Origin: Ruminococcus turbiniformis
GTDB taxonomy: Bacteria > Bacillota > Clostridia > Lachnospirales > Lachnospiraceae
NCBI RefSeq assembly: GCF_020687545.1
Contig: NZ_JAJEQX010000005.1
Location: 1 to 64,000 of the forward strand
DNA: 64,000 nt
Direction: 5' to 3'
A program made the translations under genes and the position numbers. Shown in pieces: positions 44,188 through 51,986 of the stretch (the stretch's first letter is position 1; each line of letters begins with the position of its first letter). The notes beneath the pieces are model-generated. The model had not been told where the DNA came from. It did no database searches and saw only the letters and a program-made list of their open reading frames with translations.

Positions 44188-45273
44188 ATGGAGAAAAAAA
44201 GAGCATTTTTAATTAACATCGGCTACTACGGATTTTTTATTATCCTGCTGTTCCTTGCAGGAAAATATCTGCTCCCGGTAGTGATGCCGTTTATCATAGC
44301 ATTTATTCTGGCGTTTCTGCTTCAGAAGCCGGCGGTAAAACTGTCGAAGCTGATCCGCCTTCCGAAGAGGTATATGTCCGTTCTGCTGCTTATTCTTGTT
44401 TATGCGGTGGTTTTCGGCGGGGTATTTCTGGGAGGCGGGAAGACGTTTTCCATGGTAAGAAATTTTGTCATCAGTCTTCCGAGAATGTACCAGTTGGATA
44501 TCGCTCCTTTCCTGAACTATGTTCTTGAAGAGATCAGCGATATGCTTTCCGGAACAGACCCGTTTGTGGCTGGACAGATCGAGGACAGCCTGCATCAGTT
44601 TGTTCAGAATATCGGGCAGATGGTTTCCACGCTGTCAGTAAATCTTTTGAGTGCCGTGTCAGAATATATTGCCGGAATTCCGGCGATGCTGATCCGGATT
44701 GTGATTACGGTTGTCACTTCCTTCTATATTGCTTCTGACTATGACAGAATCATGGAAACAGTATGGAAACATCTCCCGGTAAAGGTGAAGAAGACGTGCA
44801 GCGATATTAAGAAATACGGGCTGAACATGCTGAAAGTCTATATAAAGTCCTATTCGCTTCTGTTCCTTCTGACATTTACAGAGCTGACGATCGGATTTTT
44901 TATACTGCAGATCCCATATCCGGTGCCGCTGGCCCTGGGGATTGCCGTGTTTGATATCCTGCCGGTTCTTGGAACAGGGGGAATCCTTCTGCCGTGGGCT
45001 GTTATTCTGGCGCTCATAGGAAATTATCCTCTGGCAGCGGGAATCCTGATTCTGTATATTGTCATCACGGTGGTGAGAAATTCTGTGGAGCCGAAGATCG
45101 TGGGAAAACAGATCGGCCTTCATCCGCTGATCACTCTGATCGCCATGTTTACCGGGGTGAGCCTGTTCGGACTGCCCGGACTGATCCTGTTCCCGATGGC
45201 CGTCGTAATCTTTGTGAATATGGAGAAAAACGGGGCGATACATATCTTCGGAAACAGGGAAGAACAAGTGTAA
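44188..45273 (+). CDS. ytvI: AI-2E/PerM-family membrane protein, YtvI-like sporulation protein
   Basis: About 361 residues with eight or so hydrophobic segments and the AI-2E transporter family pattern: PFIIAFILAFLLQKPAVKL near the start and PIPYPVPLALGIAVFDILPVLGTGGIL-like sequence later. It best fits the sporulation integral membrane protein YtvI as I recall it. The ATG at 44188 behind GGCGGAGGGG is chosen over an upstream start at 44143. Its presence suggests a spore former. The exact role of YtvI is not established. Confidence 0.78.
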   Translation: MEKKRAFLINIGYYGFFIILLFLAGKYLLPVVMPFIIAFILAFLLQKPAVKLSKLIRLPKRYMSVLLLILVYAVVFGGVFLGGGKTFSMVRNFVISLPRMYQLDIAPFLNYVLEEISDMLSGTDPFVAGQIEDSLHQFVQNIGQMVSTLSVNLLSAVSEYIAGIPAMLIRIVITVVTSFYIASDYDRIMETVWKHLPVKVKKTCSDIKKYGLNMLKVYIKSYSLLFLLTFTELTIGFFILQIPYPVPLALGIAVFDILPVLGTGGILLPWAVILALIGNYPLAAGILILYIVITVVRNSVEPKIVGKQIGLHPLITLIAMFTGVSLFGLPGLILFPMAVVIFVNMEKNGAIHIFGNREEQV

Positions 45274-45328
45274 AGAAAGAACTGCATAATCCGTCCGGAG
45301 AGCTGACAGGAAAACGGGAATGTAACGG

Positions 45329-45357
45329 TTGACATTACAACTCCGTTCGGGTAAAAT
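45329..45357 (+). promoter_or_regulatory. Promoter of the Rrf2 gene
   Basis: TTGACA (45329-45334), exactly 17 bases, TAAAAT (45352-45357), 23 bases before the GTG start. Confidence 0.8.
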
Positions 45358-45380
45358 GAAACCCAAAGGAGGATGGGACC

Positions 45381-45824
45381 GTGCAGATTTCAAGCAGATT
45401 CACCATTGCCATACATATGATGACATGTATGGAAGTGTTTAAAGATGAGTATAAAATAACGAGCGAATTCCTGGCGTCCAGTATCAATGTAAATCCGGTT
45501 ATTATCCGGAGGATTCTCTCTCAGCTAAAGGACGCCGGACTGATCGAAGTGAAGCGTGGGACCGGCGGGGCGGCTCTTAAAAAGTCACCGGGAGAGATTC
45601 CTCTTCTCGATGTGTACCGTGCAGTGGAGTGCATCGGGGGAAACTCGCTGTTTCATTTTCACGAGAATCCGAACCCGGCGTGCCCGGTTGGAAGGAATAT
45701 TCACCATGCCCTGGACGACAAGCTGTACCGCGTACAGGAAGCCATGGAGAGAGAACTGAAAGCCATCACACTTGAGGATGTGATGAGCGATGTGACAGAA
45801 TGTATCCGTAAGGAAGAGTCATAA
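45381..45824 (+). CDS. Rrf2-family transcriptional regulator
   Basis: A 147-residue Rrf2 protein. The winged helix includes SSRFTIAIHMMTCMEVF, SINVNPVIIRRILSQLKDAGLIEVKRGTGGA. It has only one cysteine in the region where IscR/NsrR proteins carry three (NPACPVG), so it is more like YwnA-type members that do not hold an Fe-S cluster. A GTG start follows AAAGGAGGATGGGACC. A large terminator follows. Its target genes are not evident. Confidence 0.9.
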   Translation: MQISSRFTIAIHMMTCMEVFKDEYKITSEFLASSINVNPVIIRRILSQLKDAGLIEVKRGTGGAALKKSPGEIPLLDVYRAVECIGGNSLFHFHENPNPACPVGRNIHHALDDKLYRVQEAMERELKAITLEDVMSDVTECIRKEES

Positions 45825-45875
45825 AATCAGAGAAGGCATTCCGGTATATGATATCCGGGATGCCTTCTCTGATTT
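45824..45875 (+). terminator. Terminator after the Rrf2 gene
   Basis: AAATCAGAGAAGGCAT and ATGCCTTCTCTGATTT form a long stem with further CCGG pairing around a ten-base loop. It starts at the stop codon of the Rrf2 gene. Confidence 0.85.
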
Positions 45876-45942
45876 CGAATTCAGTGTACAAGGAGACAAT
45901 ACGGTTGACATAACATTTTACATGGCGAACAGGAAAAATATA

Positions 45943-45994
45943 TTGACACAGTGTCAGAATAGCGTTATATTAAATGTGCTGACACTGTGTCAGC
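45943..45994 (+). promoter_or_regulatory. Promoter with two TetR-type operators (Fe-ADH/flavodoxin operon)
   Basis: TTGACA (45943-45948), 17 bases, TATATT (45966-45971). Operator 1, TGACACAGTGTCA (45944-45956), overlaps the -35 box. Operator 2, GCTGACACTGTGTCAGC (45978-45994), has perfect 8-bp arms and lies over the start site. The TetR gene at 47437 in the same operon is the likely repressor. Confidence 0.85.
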
Positions 45995-46057
45995 AGGAAC
46001 TTGAATACAGATTTGAAACCGAAAAACAATACGAATCAAAAAAAGGAGGTTTTTATT

Positions 46058-46965
46058 ATGTTAGGCAGTTTTTCATTCTGCAACCCTACGAAACTGTATT
46101 TTGGCGATGAATCTCTGAACTATCTGAACACGGAACTTCCCAAATACGGGAAAAATATTATCTGCGCTTTGAGGAGCCTTCCTGCGAGACAATTCCGGTG
46201 GGCTGTGTCCTGACCATGGCCGGAACCGGATCGGAGATGAACGCCGGAGCAGTGATAACGAATCCCCACACCCATCAGAAAATCGGTCATGTATTTGCGG
46301 ACGAAAAGATCATGCCGAAATTTGCCGTCTTAAATCCGAAGTATACGCTGACTCTGCCCCATTACCAGATGGTATCAGGAATCTATGACATTTTTAACCA
46401 CATCTGCGAGCAGTATTTCTCCGGTGAGGATGACAATACCAGCGACTATATCAGCGAAGGTCTGATGCGTTCTGTCATTCATGCCAGCCGGATCGCCAAC
46501 AAAGATTCTCAGGATTATGAGGCAAGGAGCAATCTGATGTGGGCGGCAACCTGGGCTCTGAACACCTTGGTTTCCCGTGGAAAATCTACGGATTGGATGG
46601 TACACATGATCGGCCAGTCAGTAGGAGCATATACCAACGCAACACACGGCATGACGCTGGCGGCTGTCTCACTCCCCTACTACCGTTATATCCTTCCTTA
46701 CGGTGTGCAGAAGTTTAAACGGTTTGCCGTGAATGTGTGGGATGTAGATCCGGAGGGCAAAACCGATGAGCAGATTGCCGGGGAAGGACTGAATGCCATG
46801 GAAGCATGGATGAAGGAACTGGGGCTGGTAATGAACATTTCTGACCTGGGAGCTACAGAGGATATGCTGGAAGGCATAGCAGACGGTACGATTATCCTGC
46901 CCGGAGGGTATAAAGTTCTGGAACACGATGAAATTGTTAAGATTTTAAAGGAGAGTTTGAAATGA
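46058..46965 (+). pseudogene. Iron-containing alcohol dehydrogenase, internally deleted
   Basis: The start (ATG 46058 after AAAAAAGGAGG) gives the family N-terminus SFCNPTKLYFGDESLNYLNTELPKYGKNI. The frame then changes near 46155 and continues, in the next frame, with YYLRFEEPSC...PVGCVLTMAGTGSEMNAG to a normal C-terminus. About 100 residues that hold the NAD-binding GGGS motif in relatives are missing. The C-terminal part keeps metal-site sequence such as NHICEQYF and NATHGMTLAAV. The gene should be inactive even though its promoter and operators look intact. Confidence 0.85.
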
Positions 46966-47429
46966 AAAAGACATTAGTGGCTTATTTTTCTGCCAGTGGG
47001 ACAACGGCACATACGGCAAAAGAGATTGCAGAGGCGGCGGGAGCTGATTTATATGAGATCCTTCCGGCACAGCCCTATACGGCTGCGGATCTGGACTGGA
47101 CAGACAAGAAGAGCCGCAGTACAGCGGAAATGAATGATCCTGCCTGCCGTCCGGAGATTGCGGGAGCAGTAGAAAATATGGAGCAGTATGATACTGTTCT
47201 GATCGGTTTCCCCATCTGGTGGTATGTAGAGCCGAGAATTGTGGATACCTTCCTGGAAAGCTATGATTTCTCCGGCAAGACTGTGATCCCCTTTGCAACG
47301 TCCGGGGGAAGCGGTATCGGCGGAGCGGAGAAAAGTATGCGTGAACACTGCCCGAAGGCAGACTGGAAGCAGGGGAAATTAGTAAACAGCGGGGCAGGAG
47401 CATGGGCAAAGTCTGTCCTGGGAGTGTGA
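46962..47429 (+). CDS. Flavodoxin-family protein
   Basis: A 155-residue flavodoxin-like protein. AYFSASGTTAHTAKEIAEAAGAD is the FMN phosphate loop, and IGFPIWWYVEPRIVDTFLES and PFATSGGSGIGGAEK are the later flavin-contact loops of this gut-type family. Its ATG overlaps the stop of the broken alcohol dehydrogenase. It may carry electrons or act as a quinone/aldehyde-stress reductase with the neighbouring TetR control. Confidence 0.9.
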   Translation: MKKTLVAYFSASGTTAHTAKEIAEAAGADLYEILPAQPYTAADLDWTDKKSRSTAEMNDPACRPEIAGAVENMEQYDTVLIGFPIWWYVEPRIVDTFLESYDFSGKTVIPFATSGGSGIGGAEKSMREHCPKADWKQGKLVNSGAGAWAKSVLGV

Positions 47430-47436
47430 GGCGGTT

Positions 47437-48066
47437 ATGCCAAAGGGTTCTGAAGAATTAACGAACGCGAGAAAAGAAGAAATCGTAAATGCCTGCGCCG
47501 CTCTCTATGAAACCATGAGTTTTAAGGATATCACCCTCCGGGATATCGGGGAAAAGACTTCTTTTACCAGGACATCGATCTATAACTATTTTCAGACAAA
47601 GGAAGAAATCTTTCTGTCGCTTCTGAAACAGGAACATGATGCGTGGATTGCAGACATGGATGAAATGATACATCAGAATACTGCCATGGAAGCGGAGGCA
47701 TTTGCGGAGGTTTTGGCCCGGATTCTGGAGAAGCGCAGCTGTATGCTGAAACTGATGTCCATGAACATTTACGACATGGAAGTAAACAGCCGGATAGAAA
47801 ACCTGGTGGATTTTAAGAAATCTTATGCAGAAGCCTCTGAGACGTTGGATAAGTGTCTGGAAAAGTTTTTCCCTTCCATGACAGAGGAAGACAGAAAGGA
47901 GTTCCTTTACGCCTTTTTCCCCTTTTTGTTTGGGGTACATCCGTATACTTCCCATACGGAAAAGCAGTTGGAAGCGATGAGACAGGCGGGCGTAAAGGGG
48001 GGTGACTGCACCATTTATGAACTGACAAAGCCCTTCCTGCTCAGACTGCTGAAATCCTTTTTATAG
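47437..48066 (+). CDS. TetR-family regulator of the Fe-ADH/flavodoxin operon
   Basis: A 209-residue TetR protein. The helix-turn-helix has MSFKDITLRDIGEKTSFTRTSIYNYFQTKEEIF. It is third in the operon, seven bases after the flavodoxin gene. The two TGACACnGTGTCA dyads at the operon promoter are its probable binding sites. Self-repression released by an electrophile or alcohol-type signal is a reasonable guess. Confidence 0.9.
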   Translation: MPKGSEELTNARKEEIVNACAALYETMSFKDITLRDIGEKTSFTRTSIYNYFQTKEEIFLSLLKQEHDAWIADMDEMIHQNTAMEAEAFAEVLARILEKRSCMLKLMSMNIYDMEVNSRIENLVDFKKSYAEASETLDKCLEKFFPSMTEEDRKEFLYAFFPFLFGVHPYTSHTEKQLEAMRQAGVKGGDCTIYELTKPFLLRLLKSFL

Positions 48067-48100
48067 CGCCAGCGGGATCGGTCCCGTGCCGAAACCAAAA

Positions 48101-49996
48101 TTATTCAAATTTCCTGTCATAAAGCAGCGCAGCAATCGGCACAACGAAACAGGAGCCTGCATTATGCACCAGTGCCCCGGTAGTGGGTGTCAATATTTCC
48201 ATGAGTGACAGCACGATCGCTGCAAAGTTAATACACATGGACAGAGTAATGCTTGTTTTGATTGTCCTGACTGCTGCGTCAGACAGGCGCTTCAAATACG
48301 GAATTTTTGAAATATCATCGCTCATAAGCGCAATCTCTGCGGCATCAACGGCAATGTCGCTTCCCATGCTTCCCATGGCTACGCTTACATCAGCCGTTTT
48401 CAGCGCCGGAGCGTCGTTGACGCCGTCGCCAATCATGCAGACCGTGTGATTTTCTGCCTGCAGTTTCTCAATGCTCCGCACTTTTTCTTCCGGCAGCAAT
48501 TCTGCCCGGATTTCGGAGATACCAGCCTGCTGCGCAAAATAAGCGGCTGTTTTATTATGGTCGCCGGTAAGTAAAACAGTACGGGTGTGCATATCTGAAA
48601 GGCGGGATACCATGTCTTTTACTTCGGGGCGGAGCACATCAGAAAGCGCAATAACACCGATACATTTCTGGCTCTCCGCTACAAGAATGGATGCTTTCCC
48701 CTGTGTGCGAAGCCGCTCCAATGCGGATCTGACCGTGCTGTTAATCGAAACTCCGTTTTCAATGAGGAATTTTTCATTGCCGCAAAGCAGGCTGCGATTG
48801 TCAGTCTCCGCAAAAACGCCTTTTCCGGTTGTCATTCTGAAAGCAGTTGTTTCCATCACCGGTACTTCTTTTTCCTTTGCATACGCTGCAATCGCCTTCC
48901 CCAGCGGGTGTTCGCTCTTAGCTTCAGCAGAAGCGGCCAGAGAGAGCAGGTCCGTTTCACTGATTGTTTCATCAAAAGAAATCGTATCGCTGACATCTAA
49001 ACGGCCATAGGTCAAAGTGCCGGTTTTGTCAAAAGCAATCATATCCACTTTTCCCATTTTTTCAAGGGCTTCGCCGGACTTGATGATCACGCCGTGCTTT
49101 GTGGCCTGGCCGATTGCCGCCATAATAGCGGTAGGCGTTGCCAATACAAGGGCACATGGGCAGAACACAACCAATACAGTTACAGCGGTGACGATATTTC
49201 CGCTGAATACATAGGCTGAAACTGCGATAAGAAGAGCGGCAGGAACCAGCCAGCTTGCCACCCTGTCGGCGATTCTCTGCATAGGTGCCTGTTTGTTCTC
49301 TGCGTCCTGCACCATGCGGATCAGCTTTTGCAGAGAACTGTTTTCTCCTACCTTTGTCGCCGAAATATCAATCGAACCAAAGCGGTTGATAGTTCCGCAG
49401 AACACATCTTCCCCCACGCCCTTGTCAACCGGCAGAGATTCTCCTGTCATAATCGACTGGTCAACCGAGGTTTCACCGCTGATGATTGTTCCGTCAACCG
49501 GGATTGTTTCACCGGGAAGGATGCGCAGGATATCTCCCTGCCGGATTTCCTCTGCCGGTATCATTTCTTCTTTTCCGTCCTTTAGTCTGCGTCCCTTTGA
49601 CGGCGCGAGGCTGATCAGATTTTTGAGGCCCTTTTTCGCCCGGTTTGTCGTAGCTTCCTCTAAAAGCGCGCCGATCGCCATGATAAACACGACTTCTCCC
49701 GCCGCAAACAAATCTCCGATCGCAATAGCGGCAAACATGGCAATACAGATCAGGAGGGCCGAAGATATTTTGCTGATACCCGTATTGTGGATTATCCGCC
49801 ATATCGCCAGATACAAAAGAGGAATACCGCTGATCACGACAGTTACCCATGCCGGGTCAAATGGCAGAAAGGAAAGCTGCACCGGTGTACCGCTAAATTC
49901 TTCCATCAGATGCGGGACTAGATCAAGCAGAAGGAATACACCGGCCACGATCGTCATGGGAAGTCCGGCCAGAAAACACTCAAGTTTCTTTAACAT
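48101..49996 (-). CDS. Heavy-metal P1B-type ATPase (Zn/Cd-type, no HMA domain)
   Basis: A 631-residue metal-exporting P-type ATPase. The CPCALVLATPTA membrane motif, DKTGTLTYG phosphorylation site, SEHPLGKA (the P1B HP motif), MIGDGVNDAPAL hinge and TGES are present. The final helix pair has ALVHNAGS. There is no N-terminal CxxC metal domain: the chain starts with MLKKLECFLAGLPM and goes straight into the membrane part, as in shorter clostridial ZntA/CadA-like pumps. GGAGG sets the start at 49996. A divergent TetR gene is the likely regulator. Metal specificity is uncertain. Confidence 0.9.
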   Translation of the reverse strand: MLKKLECFLAGLPMTIVAGVFLLLDLVPHLMEEFSGTPVQLSFLPFDPAWVTVVISGIPLLYLAIWRIIHNTGISKISSALLICIAMFAAIAIGDLFAAGEVVFIMAIGALLEEATTNRAKKGLKNLISLAPSKGRRLKDGKEEMIPAEEIRQGDILRILPGETIPVDGTIISGETSVDQSIMTGESLPVDKGVGEDVFCGTINRFGSIDISATKVGENSSLQKLIRMVQDAENKQAPMQRIADRVASWLVPAALLIAVSAYVFSGNIVTAVTVLVVFCPCALVLATPTAIMAAIGQATKHGVIIKSGEALEKMGKVDMIAFDKTGTLTYGRLDVSDTISFDETISETDLLSLAASAEAKSEHPLGKAIAAYAKEKEVPVMETTAFRMTTGKGVFAETDNRSLLCGNEKFLIENGVSINSTVRSALERLRTQGKASILVAESQKCIGVIALSDVLRPEVKDMVSRLSDMHTRTVLLTGDHNKTAAYFAQQAGISEIRAELLPEEKVRSIEKLQAENHTVCMIGDGVNDAPALKTADVSVAMGSMGSDIAVDAAEIALMSDDISKIPYLKRLSDAAVRTIKTSITLSMCINFAAIVLSLMEILTPTTGALVHNAGSCFVVPIAALLYDRKFE

Positions 49997-50077
49997 AATG
50001 GTTCCTCCAATCTGCAAGGCATTTCAAACGGCTTCATTCTTGACACTCGTCTGAGCGTGCCATACAATGAGTTTGAT

Positions 50078-50092
50078 AACAAACATTTTGTT
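50078..50092. promoter_or_regulatory. Dyad between the P-type ATPase and TetR genes
   Basis: AACAAA-CAT-TTTGTT, perfect 6-bp arms, in the divergent gap. A candidate TetR operator acting on the ATPase promoter. Confidence 0.5.
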
Positions 50093-50145
50093 CTCTTTTA
50101 TTGTAGTCAGCGGAGAATTATTATTCAACGGATAATATCGGTCCC

Positions 50146-50168
50146 GTGTTCTTTACGGAACACTTTTT
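50146..50168 (+). terminator. Terminator-like hairpin in the TetR gene leader
   Basis: GTGTTC and GAACAC form a 6-bp stem around TTTACG, followed by TTTTT, 25 bases before the TetR start. It could attenuate TetR expression. The stem is short. Confidence 0.5.
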
Positions 50169-50192
50169 AGAAATTGTACGGAAGGAGTTATT

Positions 50193-50756
50193 ATGGACAG
50201 AAGACAGCGGAAAACAAGGGCGGCTATTTTTAATGCGTTTAGTACGCTTTTGGCAGAAAAAAGTTATAGCAAAATTACGGTACAGGATATCATTGATAAG
50301 GCAAATGTCGGACGGACAACATTCTATGCTCACTTTGAAACAAAAGATGATCTGTTGAAGGCCCTATGCGAAGAACTTTTCGGCCATATTATCAGCAGCG
50401 CAAAGGACAGCGCCCACACTCACGGATTATATTCTGACAAAAATGCGCCGGAGTCTGTATTCTGTCATTTGCTTCAGCATCTGCAGGAAGACGAAAATAA
50501 TATCCTCGAATTGCTGTCCTGTGAAAGCAGCGGGCTTTTTCTTCGGTACTTTAAAGATAGTTTAAATGAGCTGATTCGAAGCCAGTTTGTAAATCAAAAC
50601 AGAAAAATCAATATGGATATACCACAGGATTTTTTAGTGAATCATATCTCGGGCAGCTTTGTCGAAATGGTATTGTGGTGGATAAAGGGGCATATGAAAA
50701 AAACGCCGGAAGAATTAGACCGGTATTTCCGCGCTGTCATCGAACCGATTATATAG
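50193..50756 (+). CDS. TetR-family regulator divergent from the P-type ATPase
   Basis: A 187-residue TetR protein with the helix-turn-helix LAEKSYSKITVQDIIDKANVGRTTFYAHFETKDDLL and a C-terminal domain of the DhaS/TetR_C_8 kind (LVNHISGSFVEMVLWWIKGHMKKTPEEL). GGAAGGAG precedes the ATG. It faces the metal ATPase gene across a 196-base gap, so control of that pump is likely, though TetR control of metal export is less common than ArsR or MerR. Confidence 0.88.
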   Translation: MDRRQRKTRAAIFNAFSTLLAEKSYSKITVQDIIDKANVGRTTFYAHFETKDDLLKALCEELFGHIISSAKDSAHTHGLYSDKNAPESVFCHLLQHLQEDENNILELLSCESSGLFLRYFKDSLNELIRSQFVNQNRKINMDIPQDFLVNHISGSFVEMVLWWIKGHMKKTPEELDRYFRAVIEPII

Positions 50757-50825
50757 CTTCCCGAAGCGGGATTATGACAGGAATATCTGTCCGGGATCAG
50801 GGAAGTATCGGCGAAGATCTGCAAT

Positions 50826-51026
50826 GTGCTTATTGAGATGGCTGCGGTTTACGGCGAGAAAGAAAACGGGATGACGCGTATCTGCGTGAAAATATCCCGG
50901 GAGAAAATCGCCATGCTCTCAGGCGTACACAGGGTGACGGTTGCAAGAGAGCTGGCGAAGATGAAAAAGAACGGGCTGGTCCGGCCGGACATTTGTTTTA
51001 CAAGATCCGGGAATCTGTCCGGATAA
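50826..51026 (+). pseudogene. Crp/Fnr-family regulator, C-terminal remnant
   Basis: Only the C-terminal winged helix is left: VLIEMAAVYGEKENGMTRI, then ISREKIAMLSGVHRVTVARELAKMKKNGLV, a clear Crp/Fnr HTH. Related residues (SAKIC) continue a few codons upstream of the GTG, but the cyclic-nucleotide-like sensor domain is absent; the TetR gene and its downstream gap lie there instead. The 3' end overlaps the convergent methyltransferase gene. It is probably a dead fragment. Confidence 0.7.
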
Positions 51027-51960
51027 TCACCGCTGAACCGTGGAGATCGCTTAACGGCACAAGAAGCAGCGGGCCGTGTGCGGCTTCATAGGCTTCCACA
51101 GCCCTTTTTGCGCCACGAAATCTCCTGCTGTTGTAGTCGTGCAGTACGATCATGCCGCCGCTTAAAAGCCGTGGATAGAAAAATTCAATTCCGGCCAGAG
51201 TGGGGGCATACAGATCCGCGTCCAGGCTGACAAGGGAAAAGCGACAATTCTCAAGGCCCTCTGCCGTCTCAGGAAAGTATCCTTTATGAAATCTGACAGT
51301 TTCAGGAAAGGGCATCCTTTTCTCCACTGCTTCCATACTTGTGTCGGAGAAGTCGTTTTCCCGGGCCATAGAGAAACCTCCGGCCTTTTCTCTGTCTATG
51401 TCCCGGGAGTCAAATCCCTCGAAGGTATCAAACAGATGCAGAGTTCGGTTCGGAAAAAGAGCGTTAAGCTCACGGGAGAGTTCTCCGCGGAAGACGCCAA
51501 GCTCCGCAATGTCGCCGGGAATGTCCAGCTCTTTTATTCTTTCCGCCATGCGTATAACCGAGGCTTTGCGGATATCAAACCGGTTCATAAGATCATCAAG
51601 CAGGAGAAAACTTCCGTGGAATCCCGCCTCTGCCGCCTGCTTTTTTAATGACTGCGCACGGTCAGTCCCTTTTACTGCGATGAGGATTATACAGGGATTT
51701 TTTGCCACGGCCTGCTCCACAGAAAGAACAGGGATGTTTCGGATGGCCGTTCCCTGGAGAGAGGGGCTGTTGTCTCCGAATGCAAGCACTTTTGTACATG
51801 ACTGGTTAATCAGATTGAGACAGGCTTCACCGAACTGCCCGGCTCCGAGAATGGCAAGCCCTTCTCTGTTGTCCGCGGAATCAATCCTGTTATCTGAAAA
51901 ATTATTTTTGATATTCATTAATTTGTTTCCTATATCTATAAAATTATTTCTGTTATCCAT
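50998..51960 (-). CDS. TylF/macrocin-O-methyltransferase-like protein with N-terminal Rossmann domain
   Basis: About 320 residues. The N-terminal part (LAILGAGQFGEACLNLI) is a small Rossmann-like domain. The C-terminal part is TylF-like: IPGDIAELGVFRGELSRELN, LHLFDTFEGF, VSLDADLYAPTLAGIEFFYPRL and MIVLHDYN, the SAM-binding and metal-binding pattern. The frame is open upstream, but the ATG at 51960 after GCAGGAAA avoids overlap with the upstream gene. The substrate is unknown; it follows the dehydratase-like genes on the same strand. An odd run of Asn-rich residues (DNRNNFIDIGNKLMNIKNN) opens the protein. Confidence 0.82.
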   Translation of the reverse strand: MDNRNNFIDIGNKLMNIKNNFSDNRIDSADNREGLAILGAGQFGEACLNLINQSCTKVLAFGDNSPSLQGTAIRNIPVLSVEQAVAKNPCIILIAVKGTDRAQSLKKQAAEAGFHGSFLLLDDLMNRFDIRKASVIRMAERIKELDIPGDIAELGVFRGELSRELNALFPNRTLHLFDTFEGFDSRDIDREKAGGFSMARENDFSDTSMEAVEKRMPFPETVRFHKGYFPETAEGLENCRFSLVSLDADLYAPTLAGIEFFYPRLLSGGMIVLHDYNSRRFRGAKRAVEAYEAAHGPLLLVPLSDLHGSAVIIRTDSRIL

Positions 51961-51986
51961 AAAACATTTCCTGCGTTTCACATTTC

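Noticed and set aside
44659-45393. 244-codon minus frame opposite the YtvI-like gene
   Set aside because: Mirror of a well-supported membrane protein; no ribosome site or domain.
48076-50148. 12-base direct repeat ATCGGTCCCGTG on both sides of the P-type ATPase gene
   Set aside because: Could mark an insertion, but a 12-base match over 2 kb can occur by chance and no terminal inverted repeats or transposase were seen.
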